From Mycolicibacterium sp. HK-90 (lineage in GTDB: Bacteria > Actinomycetota > Actinomycetes > Mycobacteriales > Mycobacteriaceae), in NCBI RefSeq assembly GCF_030486405.1, contig NZ_CP129613.1, positions 1,116,001-1,180,000 of the forward strand: a stretch of DNA of 64,000 bases, written 5' to 3'. The translations under genes and the position numbers were made by a program. Shown here piece after piece: positions 41,803 through 50,947 of the stretch. Positions within the stretch are counted from its first letter, which is position 1, and every line of letters begins with the position of its first letter. The notes under the pieces were generated by a model. The model was given only the letters and a program-made list of their open reading frames with translations, made no database searches and was not told where the DNA came from.

Positions 41803-43338
41803 ATGGGTAACTCGCTGGAGATGGACGGGCGTGGCCCGAGCGACCGTCAGCTGCTCGCCTGCGGTGCCGCGGTACTTGTTGTGGCAGCGCTCGTTTCGAC
41901 ACTCCTTCTGGTGAAGGCGACCGGCCGGCTCGATGCCCGGGTACCGGTGGTGGCCGCCCTGATCAACGTCGGTGACGGTCTGCCGCAGCGCTCCGACGTG
42001 AAGTACCACGGCGTGCTCGTCGGCATGGTCGACGATGTCGTCCCGGCCGCCAACGGCAATCCCAACTTCGTCCACATCGACCTCAAACCCGAGTACGCGT
42101 CGTCGATCCCGAACACCGTCACCGCACGCGTGGTGCCCAGCAACGTGTTCGCGGTGTCGTCGGTGCAACTCGTCGACCGCCCCGGCGGGGCGGCAGAGGG
42201 TTCGCGCCCGGGTGCGCCCATCGCCGCCGGTGCCCAGATCCCCGAGGACACCGAACTGCCGACGGTGTTGTTCCAGACCACCATCAGCAAGCTGCGTGAC
42301 GTGCTGGCCGCGACCGGACGTGGTCGCGAGGACAAGACGGTGGGCATCCTGGCCGCGGTGAACGCCGCGACCGAGAATCGTCGCAACGAATTGCTCACCA
42401 GCGGAGCGCAATTGAACCGGTTGATCGATCAGCTCGACGCAGTGGTGGCCACCGAACCCGGGCCGACGACCGTCTCCGCGCTGGTCGACGCGACCAGGGG
42501 GCTGCAGCAGACGGCGCCGGATCTGTTCGACGCCCTGCACAAGGCCGTGCAGCCGATGCAGACCCTGGTCGAGCAGCGGGAACAGCTGAACACCATGATC
42601 AACGGCGGGATCCACACGGTGGGGACCACGCACACCGCGCTGAACAACCATACCGACCGGCTCGTCAAGACCACCTCGGATCTGACCCCGGTCCTGGGTG
42701 TGCTGGCCGACACCTCCCACAACTGGGTGCCGGCCTTCGTCAAGCTGAATCAGCTGTCCGGCAAGTTCTTCGAGCACGTCTGGATCCCCGAGCACGATTT
42801 CGGCAACATGCGGGTGAACCTGTCGCTTACGCCGAGCTACGCCTACACCCGGGCCGACTGCCCGCAGTACTCGGGGCTCAAGGGCCCGAGCTGTTTCACC
42901 GCCCCGCTCGTGCCCACCCGTCCGTCGCTGCCGGATGTGCTGTTGCCGCAGAACTATCAGCCGCCGCCGGACCTGGCGCCGCCGGCCGGAACTGTGCTGG
43001 GCCCGAACGGCAACCTGGTCGCGGTCGGTCCGCCCCTGGTCAATCCGAATCCGAACCTGGCCGATCCGAATCCGCCCCTGCCGCCGTGGATGCCGCCGTC
43101 CGGCCCGGTGCCCGGCACGGCGAATCCCGCGCTGGCGCCGACGCCGCCCCCGCCGGTGCCGCTGTCGCCGGTTGCACCGGTGGCACCGCGACCGGCCGGC
43201 GCTCCTCCGGCCGCATCGGTTCCGGGATCGGCGCCGCCGCCGGGCGGCGCGCCGGCCCCCGCTCCCGCGGGTCCGCTGCTGCCTGCCGAAGCCGCTCCCG
43301 CTGCGGCACAACCCGTTTCGGAAGGGAATGGTCAATGA
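41803..43338 (+). CDS. mceA: MceA-type substrate-binding protein with long Pro-rich tail, operon 2
   Basis: 511 residues. Membrane anchor at about 18-38 (LLACGAAVLVVAALVSTLLL), MlaD domain (GDGLPQRSDVKYHGVLVGMV, TARVVPSNVFAVSSVQLVD), helical needle region, a Cys pair (ADCPQYSGLKGPSCFTAP near residue 360), then a tail of about 140 residues that is mostly Pro, Ala, Gly and Asn, including NPNPNLADPNPPLPPW. Such a tail is likely disordered and could cross the outer cell envelope. ATG 41803 immediately follows the yrbEB stop. Its stop overlaps the mceB ATG by 4 bases. Confidence 0.93.
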   Translation: MGNSLEMDGRGPSDRQLLACGAAVLVVAALVSTLLLVKATGRLDARVPVVAALINVGDGLPQRSDVKYHGVLVGMVDDVVPAANGNPNFVHIDLKPEYASSIPNTVTARVVPSNVFAVSSVQLVDRPGGAAEGSRPGAPIAAGAQIPEDTELPTVLFQTTISKLRDVLAATGRGREDKTVGILAAVNAATENRRNELLTSGAQLNRLIDQLDAVVATEPGPTTVSALVDATRGLQQTAPDLFDALHKAVQPMQTLVEQREQLNTMINGGIHTVGTTHTALNNHTDRLVKTTSDLTPVLGVLADTSHNWVPAFVKLNQLSGKFFEHVWIPEHDFGNMRVNLSLTPSYAYTRADCPQYSGLKGPSCFTAPLVPTRPSLPDVLLPQNYQPPPDLAPPAGTVLGPNGNLVAVGPPLVNPNPNLADPNPPLPPWMPPSGPVPGTANPALAPTPPPPVPLSPVAPVAPRPAGAPPAASVPGSAPPPGGAPAPAPAGPLLPAEAAPAAAQPVSEGNGQ

Positions 43339-44390
43339 AGTACCGCGGTGCGGCGATCGGCCTGTCCCTGTTCATGGTGACAGCGCTGGTGCTGACCTGG
43401 TTGGTCTATGTCACGTTGCGCCGCGACGTGGCGGGCAAGACGGTGCCGTACGCGGCGCTCTTCTCCGATGTGTTCGGCCTGCGCGAGGGTGATGACGTCC
43501 GGATGGCCGGGGTGCGGGTCGGGCGGGTCGAGAAGATCGAACTCGAGGGCGCGCTGGCCAAGGTGTCGTTCGTGGTGCAGGAGGATCAGCCGATGTACGG
43601 CCGGACCTCCGCCTCGGTCACCTACCAGAACATCGTCGGGCAGCGCTATCTCGGCCTGTCGCTGGGGAGTATCGGTGATCCGGGTCCGCTTCCGGCAGGC
43701 AGCGTGATCCCGCTGGAGCAGACCGATCCTTCGTTCGACGTCGGGAAGCTGCTCAACGGATACGAGCCGTTGTTCAGCGTGCTCAACCCGCGCGACGCCG
43801 ACAACCTCACCAAGGGCGTGATCGCCTCACTGCAGGGTGACAACGCCTCGATCGTCGCGCTCGTCGATCAGACTGCGCAGCTGACCGATTCCTTCGCCGG
43901 CCGGGACCAGGAACTCGGAGAGGTGATCAACAACCTGAACGCGGTGGCCAAGAACCTGGCCGCGCACAACGACAGTCTCGACGAGGTGATCACCCAAACC
44001 CGGGGCATGGTGGCCACCTTCGACGCCCGCAGGCCCGAGATGGTCGACTCTCTCGGTTCGGTCTCTCGGGTGGTGCAACAGCTGTCGACCATCAGCGATG
44101 ACGTGTACCCGTCGCTCAACGAACTCATCACCCGTCAGCCCGGGTTCGCGGCGCACATGGTCGGGATCGAGCCGCAACTGGCGTTCGCCGGCGCGAATCT
44201 GCCGTTGCTGCTCAAGGGTTTCGCCCGGATGACCAACGAGGGCGCCTACGCCACCACCTATGCGTGCGACCTGAACGCGACAGGATTCTTCCCCGGCCTC
44301 AACGATGTCGCACCGATCATCGTCGACGCCGCCACCCCGGGTAACAAGGCGCAATACACCCCCAAATGCAGGAACCTGGCCAATGGTTGA
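43335..44390 (+). CDS. mceB: MceB-type substrate-binding protein, operon 2
   Basis: 351 residues. Anchor at 5-25 (GAAIGLSLFMVTALVLTWLV), MlaD domain (DVFGLREGDDVRMAGVRVGR, SASVTYQNIVGQRYLGLSLG), helical region (DVGKLLNGYEPLFSVLNPRD), and a C-terminus with Cys in YATTYACDLNATGFFPGL and KCRNLANG-end. It has an MceB-like pattern, although the C-terminal NIFGN of operon 1 MceB is absent. ATG 43335 overlaps the mceA stop (ATGA); the larger open frame upstream is ignored. It overlaps mceC by 8 bases, so coupling is tight. Confidence 0.92.
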   Translation: MKYRGAAIGLSLFMVTALVLTWLVYVTLRRDVAGKTVPYAALFSDVFGLREGDDVRMAGVRVGRVEKIELEGALAKVSFVVQEDQPMYGRTSASVTYQNIVGQRYLGLSLGSIGDPGPLPAGSVIPLEQTDPSFDVGKLLNGYEPLFSVLNPRDADNLTKGVIASLQGDNASIVALVDQTAQLTDSFAGRDQELGEVINNLNAVAKNLAAHNDSLDEVITQTRGMVATFDARRPEMVDSLGSVSRVVQQLSTISDDVYPSLNELITRQPGFAAHMVGIEPQLAFAGANLPLLLKGFARMTNEGAYATTYACDLNATGFFPGLNDVAPIIVDAATPGNKAQYTPKCRNLANG

Positions 44391-45447
44391 GCAACTGACG
44401 AAGCCCGCGACTCCGAAGCCGCCGAAGAAGCGGCGCCGTCCGCTGGAGAGCTACAACCGGACGTGGCTCGGGATCATCGCGATCGCCGTGGTGTCCGTGC
44501 TGATCGGGGCGATGCTGATCGTCAGGGTCGCCGATGTGGGCTACCGGCAGTACACCGCGCGGTTCCAGCAGGCCGCCGCGCTCAAGGCGGGTAACCCGAT
44601 CACCGTCGCCGGCATGCCCGTGGGCGAGGTCAAGAGCATGAAGTTGGCCGGCGACCACGTCGAGGCCAAACTCAAGGTGCGCGACGACATTCCGCTGGGA
44701 AAGGACTCCCGCGCCGTCATCAAGGTCACCACGATCTTGGGGTCGCGTTATCTGGCTCTGCAGCCGGCCGGCTCGGGTGCCCTGCCCGACAACACCTTCG
44801 ACCTCACCCACACCGAGGTGCCGTATGACCTGCAGGAGGCGCTGGGCGACGTCACCACCACGTTCGAGCAGGTCGACTCGGACAAGTTCGCCCAGACACT
44901 GAGCATCCTGGGCAAGCAGATGGAGGGACTGCCCGAGGTGGTGCCGCGGGCCCTGCAGAACACCCACACGCTGGCGACCATCATCGCCGACCGGCGTGAC
45001 CAACTCGGGACTCTGCTGGAGACCACCAACACGATCGGCACCACGCTGCGTCGCCAGCAGTCCACCATCGGCAACCTGGTCAATCAGGGCAATGACCTGG
45101 TCGGCGAATTCGTGATGCGGCGGGCGTCCTTTCAGGCCATGCTGGCGGCCCTGACCAATCTGGTCCAGACCCTCAACGGCATCGTGATCGACGACCGGCC
45201 GGCACTCGAGAAACTGCTGACGGACCTGCGCGATCTGTCGAACATGTTGGGCCAGCACGACGATCTGCTGCGCAGCGTCCTGCAGTCGGGCCCGGTGGCC
45301 CTGCGAGGGCTCGCCAACGCCACCGGCAACGGCAACGCCGGGGAGATGCACGTCGGCAACGGGCTGCTGATCGACTCCTGGATGTGCGCGATCAGCGGGC
45401 GAGCCAAGCAGTTCAGCATGATCCAGTACTACAAGGACTGCCAATGA
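44383..45447 (+). CDS. mceC: MceC-type substrate-binding protein, operon 2
   Basis: 354 residues. A basic cytosolic N-terminus of about 28 residues (KPATPKPPKKRRRPLESYNR) precedes the anchor (GIIAIAVVSVLIGAMLIVRV) and the MlaD domain (AAALKAGNPITVAGMPVGEV, IKVTTILGSRYLALQPAGSG). The helical needle region includes TLLETTNTIGTTLRRQQSTI. The C-terminus MCAISGRAKQFSMIQYYKDCQ keeps two Cys. ATG 44383 overlaps the end of mceB; its stop overlaps mceD (ATGA). Confidence 0.92.
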   Translation: MVEQLTKPATPKPPKKRRRPLESYNRTWLGIIAIAVVSVLIGAMLIVRVADVGYRQYTARFQQAAALKAGNPITVAGMPVGEVKSMKLAGDHVEAKLKVRDDIPLGKDSRAVIKVTTILGSRYLALQPAGSGALPDNTFDLTHTEVPYDLQEALGDVTTTFEQVDSDKFAQTLSILGKQMEGLPEVVPRALQNTHTLATIIADRRDQLGTLLETTNTIGTTLRRQQSTIGNLVNQGNDLVGEFVMRRASFQAMLAALTNLVQTLNGIVIDDRPALEKLLTDLRDLSNMLGQHDDLLRSVLQSGPVALRGLANATGNGNAGEMHVGNGLLIDSWMCAISGRAKQFSMIQYYKDCQ

Positions 45448-46562
45448 CAGCGTTGAGAGGCAAGATTCTGGCGCTGTGCGTCGCCGGTCTGGTGGGCATT
45501 GCCGCAGTGGCCGGCGCCGGCTGGTGGTTTCTGAAGGATCGCACCAACACCATCACGGTCACCGCCCAATTCGACAACGCCGCAGGCCTTTACGAGGGAA
45601 ATACGGTCGCGGTGCTGGGAATGCAGGTCGGCCGCGTCACCAAGATCACGCCCAAGGGCACCTACGTCGAGGTCGAGTTCACGGTGGACAAGGACGTATC
45701 GGTGCCGGCCGATGTGCAGGCGGTCACCATCTCCAACTCGATCCTGACCGACCGCCAGATCGAGCTGACGCCGGCCTACCGCGGCGGGCCGACGCTGCAG
45801 AATCACGACACGATCGGACTGAACCGCACCAAGACTCCGGTCGAGTTCGCCCGGGTGCTGGACGTATTGGACAAGTTGTCCTCTTCGCTGAAGGGCGACG
45901 GCGAGGGCAACGGCCCCATCGCCGACGTGGTCAATGCCAGCGCGGCCATCGCCGACGGAAACGGTCAGCAGATGAAGGACGCGCTCGGCGAGCTGTCAGA
46001 CGCGTTGCGGCTCAGCTCCGACCGGGGCGCGGTCACTCGTGATCAGCTCACCACGATCGTGCGCAACCTGAGCTCGCTGTTCGAGGCCGCGACCCGCAAT
46101 GACGCGACGCTGCGGGAGTTCGGTTCGGCAGTACGCCAGCTCAGCCAGATCCTGGCTGACGAGAACTTCGGCAGCGGTACCACCGGCAAGAAGATCAACG
46201 AGGTGATCACCCAGGTGGGGGAGGTGCTGCAAACCCACCGCGAAGAGGTGAAACAGATTGTCCTCAACGGCAACACCGCGCTGACCACGTCGGTCGAACA
46301 GCGCCGGGATCTGGCCGAATTCCTCGATCTTGCCCCGATGACGCTGGACAACATCTACAACATCGTCGACCAGAAGAACGGCTCGGCGCGGGCACACGTT
46401 CTGGTGGACAAGGTGCTGTTCGATTCACAGACCGTCAAAGAGGTCTGCAACATGATGGGGCTGCGGCAGCTCGGATGTAGCACCGGCACGGTGCAGGACT
46501 TCGGTCCCGACTTCGGGCTGTCGTACATGCTCGACGGCATGGCGGCGATGGGGCAGCGATGA
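45444..46562 (+). CDS. mceD: MceD-type substrate-binding protein, operon 2
   Basis: 372 residues. Anchor at about 8-28 (ILALCVAGLVGIAAVAGAGW), MlaD domain (NAAGLYEGNTVAVLGMQVGR, ISNSILTDRQIELTPAYRGG, matching the same run in MceD of operon 1), helical region and a C-terminus with two Cys (VKEVCNMMGLRQLGCSTGTV). ATG 45444 overlaps the mceC stop; the upstream extension of the open frame lies inside mceC. The overlap with mceE is 4 bases. Confidence 0.93.
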   Translation: MTALRGKILALCVAGLVGIAAVAGAGWWFLKDRTNTITVTAQFDNAAGLYEGNTVAVLGMQVGRVTKITPKGTYVEVEFTVDKDVSVPADVQAVTISNSILTDRQIELTPAYRGGPTLQNHDTIGLNRTKTPVEFARVLDVLDKLSSSLKGDGEGNGPIADVVNASAAIADGNGQQMKDALGELSDALRLSSDRGAVTRDQLTTIVRNLSSLFEAATRNDATLREFGSAVRQLSQILADENFGSGTTGKKINEVITQVGEVLQTHREEVKQIVLNGNTALTTSVEQRRDLAEFLDLAPMTLDNIYNIVDQKNGSARAHVLVDKVLFDSQTVKEVCNMMGLRQLGCSTGTVQDFGPDFGLSYMLDGMAAMGQR

Positions 46563-47836
46563 TCAGACCGGTGCGTAAATTCGTTCTGCCCGTGGTGATG
46601 ACGGTCTGCCTGACCATTTCCGGATGTGCCACCGAAGGTCTGGCCAGCCTGCCGTTGCCCGCGCCCGGGGTCGGCTCGGGCGGGTACCGGCTGACCGCGA
46701 TATTCGCCAACGCCCTGAACCTGCCCGCCAATGCCAAGGTGAAACTGGCCGGTGCCGATGTGGGTGAGCTCGAGTCGATGGTGGCTCGCAACTACACGGC
46801 GGTGACCACGCTGCGCATCATGGACGGGGTCCGGTTGCCGCTCGGCACCACCGCCGAATTGCGTTCGGCCACACCGCTGGGCGACGTGTTCGTCTCCGTC
46901 CGGCCGCCGAGCCCGGTCGACCCGAACGCGCCGCTGCTCAAGGACGGCGACACCATCGAGCTGGAATCGACCCGCGCCGCCGCGACCGTGGAATCACTGC
47001 TGGGCTCGGCGGCGATCCTGGTCAATGGCGGTGCGGTGCGCAACTTCACCAACATCATCAACGGCCTGGGCAAGGCCACGGGCGATCAGGGTCAGGCCTT
47101 CGGCACTTTGATCTCCAAGACGAACCACACGTTGGGCAACCTGAACGCACGCTCTGACGAACTCTCGACCGCGATGACCGAGACGTCGCGGCTGCTGCAG
47201 CAGATCGAGGACAAGAACCAGACCGTCAGCGAATTGATGGATGCCGCCGGGCCGGCCACCGAGACACTGGCTGACCACACCACCCAGATCGCCGACCTGA
47301 TCACCCAGATCGGCGACACGTCAGCACAATTGCGAAAGTTCCCGTCGATCGCGGGCACCGACACCAGCGGACGCAGCGTGATCGCCGATGCCAACAAGGT
47401 GGCAGGTGCCTGGAACGACGTGGCGCTGGCCCCGGATGCCTCGCTGTACGCGCTCAACCGGCTGATGCCACCACTGGTGAAAGCCACGTCGGGCAGCGGC
47501 CTTTCGGTGCGCGCCAGCATCGACCGATTGATTCTCGGATCAATCCCGGACATCGGGTTCGCCGGTGATCCGGGACTGCACGGTCCCAAGCGGTACAACT
47601 GGCATCAATTGGTCGGCTCACTGCAGTACACGTTGTTGCGGCTGCAGGAGCGCGTCGTCGGCCGTGGTCCTGGGGTGCCGCAGATGCCGGTGATCCCCAG
47701 CCCCACCGAGCCCGGCGAGATCATCCCGGCCCCGGCGGCTCCGGCTCCTCCGCCCGAGGCGCCACCGGCTCCGCCCGCTGAGGCCCCACCTGCCGAGCCA
47801 CCCGCCGGGGTCCCGGCCGCGGAGGTGCCGCGATGA
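46559..47836 (+). CDS. mceE: MceE-type lipoprotein, operon 2
   Basis: 425 residues. The signal peptide (FVLPVVMTVCLTISGC) ends in a good lipobox, TISGC, so Cys23 should be lipidated and the protein anchored by lipid instead of a helix. The MlaD domain follows (ANALNLPANAKVKLAGADVG, LRSATPLGDVFVSVRPPSPV), then helical repeats and a Pro/Ala/Glu-rich tail of about 50 residues. This is the standard LprK-like fifth subunit. ATG 46559 overlaps the mceD stop and is supported by the signal peptide at the N-terminus. Confidence 0.94.
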   Translation: MIRPVRKFVLPVVMTVCLTISGCATEGLASLPLPAPGVGSGGYRLTAIFANALNLPANAKVKLAGADVGELESMVARNYTAVTTLRIMDGVRLPLGTTAELRSATPLGDVFVSVRPPSPVDPNAPLLKDGDTIELESTRAAATVESLLGSAAILVNGGAVRNFTNIINGLGKATGDQGQAFGTLISKTNHTLGNLNARSDELSTAMTETSRLLQQIEDKNQTVSELMDAAGPATETLADHTTQIADLITQIGDTSAQLRKFPSIAGTDTSGRSVIADANKVAGAWNDVALAPDASLYALNRLMPPLVKATSGSGLSVRASIDRLILGSIPDIGFAGDPGLHGPKRYNWHQLVGSLQYTLLRLQERVVGRGPGVPQMPVIPSPTEPGEIIPAPAAPAPPPEAPPAPPAEAPPAEPPAGVPAAEVPR

Positions 47837-49083
47837 TCAACGCAGTCGCGGATTTCGTGGTCGGCGTGGTCCGCGCCGGGTACCGCCGTCGTGCCTGGCT
47901 TTCGGCGGGCGCGCTGGTGATGACCCTGGTGGTGGCCGGCGCCTACCTGATGATCGGGGCGCTTCGGGTCAAGCCCTTCGATTCCAGTTACCGCATCACG
48001 ATCGAGCTGCCGGAATCGGCCGGCCTGCTGCCCAATCAGGACGTCACGCTGCGCGGCGTGCAGATCGGGCGGGTGGAACGGCTCGATCTCACCCCCAGTG
48101 GCGTCAACGCCGTCGTCAACGTCAACTCGGCGGTATCCATCCCCAAATCCAGCGATGTGCGGGTGTCGGGGTTGTCCCCGGCCGGCGAGCAGTACATCGA
48201 CTTCATGGCGACCACGACCGACGGTCCGTTCCTGGCCGACGGCAGTGTCATCGGGCAGGGCAAGGCGACGGTGCCGGTCAGCCTGGCTCAGCTGCTGGCC
48301 GACGCCGACGGTGCGCTGGCTCAGGTCGACGTCGACAAGCTCGAGGTGATCCGTCGCGAGCTGAGCATGTCGCAGGCTGGTCCGCAGAAGCTCGCCGACG
48401 TCATCGACGGCGGGACCTTCTTGCTCTCGACGCTGGATTCGGTGCTGCCCGAGACGGTGAGCGTGCTGCGCAACAGCCGGGTGGTGTTCAACCTGGCGGC
48501 GGACAAGAACGCCGGCATCGCGGTGGCCTCGGACAATCTCGACTCGACGTTCGAGGGGGTGAACAAGATGCGCGACGGCTTCCGGCGGCTCACCGAGCAG
48601 ACGCCGGGCTCGTTGAACTCCGTCGACAATCTGTTCACCGACAACTCCGACACCATGGTGCAGCTGCTCGGAAGCCTCGCCAGCACTTCACAGTTGCTGT
48701 ATCTGCGGGTGCCGGCGCTGAATGCGTTGTTCCCGAACTACCGCACCTCGGTGCTCGACGCGCTGGGCAGTGTCATGCACGACAACGGGTTGTGGGCTAC
48801 CGCGGACATCTACCCGCGCTATAGCTGTGACTACGGCACCCCACGCCGGTCACCGGCGGCGGCGGATTACCCCGAGCCCTACATGTACACCTACTGCCGC
48901 GACGATCATCCCGGTGTCCTGGTTCGCGGTGCGAAGAATGCGCCGCGCCCCGCGGGTGATGACACCGCAGGTCCGCCGCCCGGTGCGGATCTCGGTCGCA
49001 CCACCGACCCGACCCCGCGGGGTCGCTACACCATCCCGACGCCTTACGGTGGTCCAACGCTGCCGATCGAACCGCCCCGCTGA
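47833..49083 (+). CDS. mceF: MceF-type substrate-binding protein, operon 2
   Basis: 416 residues. Anchor at about 22-42 (LSAGALVMTLVVAGAYLMIG), MlaD domain (SAGLLPNQDVTLRGVQIGRV, VRVSGLSPAGEQYIDFMATT), a needle helix region (GVNKMRDGFRRLTEQTPGSL) and a C-terminus with SCDYGTPRR and YTYCRDDHPGVLVRGAKNAP, the usual MceF ending with the RGAKNAPRP run. The similar RGAVNAPRPND is present in MceF of operon 1. ATG 47833 overlaps the mceE stop; 22 bases separate it from the Mce-associated gene. Confidence 0.94.
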   Translation: MINAVADFVVGVVRAGYRRRAWLSAGALVMTLVVAGAYLMIGALRVKPFDSSYRITIELPESAGLLPNQDVTLRGVQIGRVERLDLTPSGVNAVVNVNSAVSIPKSSDVRVSGLSPAGEQYIDFMATTTDGPFLADGSVIGQGKATVPVSLAQLLADADGALAQVDVDKLEVIRRELSMSQAGPQKLADVIDGGTFLLSTLDSVLPETVSVLRNSRVVFNLAADKNAGIAVASDNLDSTFEGVNKMRDGFRRLTEQTPGSLNSVDNLFTDNSDTMVQLLGSLASTSQLLYLRVPALNALFPNYRTSVLDALGSVMHDNGLWATADIYPRYSCDYGTPRRSPAAADYPEPYMYTYCRDDHPGVLVRGAKNAPRPAGDDTAGPPPGADLGRTTDPTPRGRYTIPTPYGGPTLPIEPPR

Positions 49084-49105
49084 CCACCCAACCTCACCTA
49101 AGGAG

Positions 49106-49807
49106 ATGACGGTGACCGTGACGACGGAAAAGAAGACCGACGACGAGAAGACTGAACTCGAGACCACTACCGAGGATCAGGCCGACGATGTGGTCGAGAC
49201 AGAGGATGCCACGGACGATGCGGACGCCAAGGACGATGCGGACGATGCGGCGGCCGAATCCGATGACGCCGACAAAGCCGACGAGTCCGATTCCGAGTCC
49301 CAGCCCGCCGAGGAGCCCGCGTCGTCCGGATGGCGCCGCCGGGTGCTCGTCGGTGCCCTGGCCACGGTATTCGTTGCCTCGTTGGCACTTTCAGGGTTCC
49401 TGGGCTGGAAGTGGTGGCAGACCGAGCAGGTGGCGGAGGCCGGCAAGCAGGCCCAGGATGCTGCGGTGGCCTACGCCCAGATCTTGACGAGCATCGATTC
49501 CAACAAGGTCGACGAGAACTTCAACCAGGTGCTGGCCGGCGCGACCGGCGAGTTCAAGGATATGTACTCGCAGTCCAGCATGCAGTTGCGCCAGTTGCTC
49601 ATCGACAACAAGGCCTCGGCACACGGTGTCGTGGTGCAGTCGGCAGTTCAGTCGGCGAGCCCGGACAAGGTCGTGGTGCTGCTGTTCGTCGACCAGTCGG
49701 TGACCAACTCCACCGTGCCCGACCCGCGGATCGACCGCAGCCGGATCAAGATGACGATGGAGAAGGTCGACGGGCAATGGCGGGCAAGCAAAGTGGAACT
49801 CGCCTGA
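49106..49807 (+). CDS. Mce-associated membrane protein with acidic N-terminus, operon 2
   Basis: 233 residues. Residues 8-75 are almost all Asp, Glu, Ala and Thr (strongly acidic, disordered), followed by a membrane segment (VLVGALATVFVASLALSGFL) and an extracellular alpha/beta domain (DAAVAYAQILTSIDSNKVDE, VVVLLFVDQSVTNS, RIKMTMEKVDGQWRASKVEL). It is the counterpart of the gene at 5738-6352, with a longer acidic part. ATG 49106 follows AAGGAG. The MPT64-like gene begins 9 bases after its stop, so it is part of the same operon. Confidence 0.9.
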   Translation: MTVTVTTEKKTDDEKTELETTTEDQADDVVETEDATDDADAKDDADDAAAESDDADKADESDSESQPAEEPASSGWRRRVLVGALATVFVASLALSGFLGWKWWQTEQVAEAGKQAQDAAVAYAQILTSIDSNKVDENFNQVLAGATGEFKDMYSQSSMQLRQLLIDNKASAHGVVVQSAVQSASPDKVVVLLFVDQSVTNSTVPDPRIDRSRIKMTMEKVDGQWRASKVELA

Positions 49808-49816
49808 GGTATTGAC

Positions 49817-50623
49817 ATGCTGCGCAAGATGATCGGTGCGGCGGCCCTGGTGGCCGGCTCCCTGGTGGCCATCACGACCGCCCCGCCCGCCGCGGCGTCG
49901 GCGGCATCGTTCTGCGACGAACTGGCCGGCCAATGGGACGGACAGTTCTGCAACGCGTCGGTGGTCTCGGACCGAAAAGCGGTTCGCAACATCAAGATGG
50001 CACTGCCCGGCGACCTGGTGGAGAACCCCGTCATCCGGCAGTACCTGACCAACCTGATGAACAACTGGCGCAACGCCGCGCAGCAGATGGCCCACGACAG
50101 CTTCGGTGAGCAGCAGTTCGAGATCTTCCAGCACGGCGGCGCGATGACGGCCGTCTTCCACGAAATGTATTCCGGCACGGTCGGTACCGACGCGCTTGCG
50201 CATCCGAACGCGCCGATCGTCAGCGATGCCTACCGCACGTTCACGTTCGTGGACGGGCGGCAGGTGCAGCTGGCCGACCTCTTCAAACCGGGCGTCGATC
50301 ACCGGGCCGAGATCCCACGCCTGGGCGCCCCGTTCATCGTCGCCGCCCTCGATGCCGCACCGCCGCCGCACCAGCCCGGCACCTATCCGTTCACCCCGGA
50401 CCGCTGGACCCCGGACAACGTGTACTCGGGCGGGTACAAGGCCTGGGCGCTGACACCGGACGAGTTGATCCTCTACATGCCGGACTACCCGGTCGGACGC
50501 GACAGCCCGATCAACTTCAGCCCGGGCCTGATGCAGTGGTCGATGGACGGCGGCACCGTGCAGGCGCACATTCCGCTCTCGGCGCTCGCCCCGGTGCTGC
50601 AGCCGCAGTTCGGCGGCGCCTGA
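49817..50623 (+). CDS. MPT64-like secreted protein (DUF3298/RsiV fold)
   Basis: 268 residues. A Sec signal peptide (MIGAAALVAGSLVAITTAPP, cleavage near ASA at residue 29) leaves a mature protein that begins with FCDELAGQWDGQFCNASVVS, the two-Cys start typical of MPT64/MPB64-type antigens. The rest alternates strands and helices (FEIFQHGGAMTAVFHEMYSG, AYRTFTFVDGRQVQLADLFK, WALTPDELILYMPDYPVGRD), in line with the DUF3298 domain. Function is unknown; MPT64 is a major secreted antigen in M. tuberculosis. ATG 49817 follows GAGGT. As the last gene of mce operon 2, it could act at the cell-wall side of that importer. Confidence 0.82.
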   Translation: MLRKMIGAAALVAGSLVAITTAPPAAASAASFCDELAGQWDGQFCNASVVSDRKAVRNIKMALPGDLVENPVIRQYLTNLMNNWRNAAQQMAHDSFGEQQFEIFQHGGAMTAVFHEMYSGTVGTDALAHPNAPIVSDAYRTFTFVDGRQVQLADLFKPGVDHRAEIPRLGAPFIVAALDAAPPPHQPGTYPFTPDRWTPDNVYSGGYKAWALTPDELILYMPDYPVGRDSPINFSPGLMQWSMDGGTVQAHIPLSALAPVLQPQFGGA

Positions 50624-50632
50624 CCTCCCAAG

Positions 50633-50679
50633 GTGAAGAAGATCGCGAGTTTTCTCAAGAAGCTCGCGATCTTCTTCAC
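50633..50679 (+). terminator. Long perfect hairpin at the end of mce operon 2
   Basis: GTGAAGAAGATCGCGAG (50633-50649) and CTCGCGATCTTCTTCAC (50663-50679) form a 17-base-pair stem without mismatch around a 13-base loop, starting 9 bases after the last stop codon. No long T-run follows, but mycobacterial terminators often lack one. Confidence 0.8.
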
Positions 50680-50947
50680 GTTGGGCCGACCGCTGTAGAG
50701 CTTTCGATTCTTCGCGAGGCTAAAGGGTTACCTGACCCCGGTTTGTTGTCACCATGAGCCACACCAATCCGTGCGACTCCATGGGGGACAACGGCCATGC
50801 GCCCAATCAGTTCGGTGCTCAGCTCCTACCGGCCCAGCCGCTACACGGTGACGGCGGCCGAAACCAGCGCCTGAATGGCATCGACTCCGCGGTGAGGGCG
50901 GAAAACGTCGAGAACATGTCGCCCTCAGCGCAGACTCAACGCAATGA

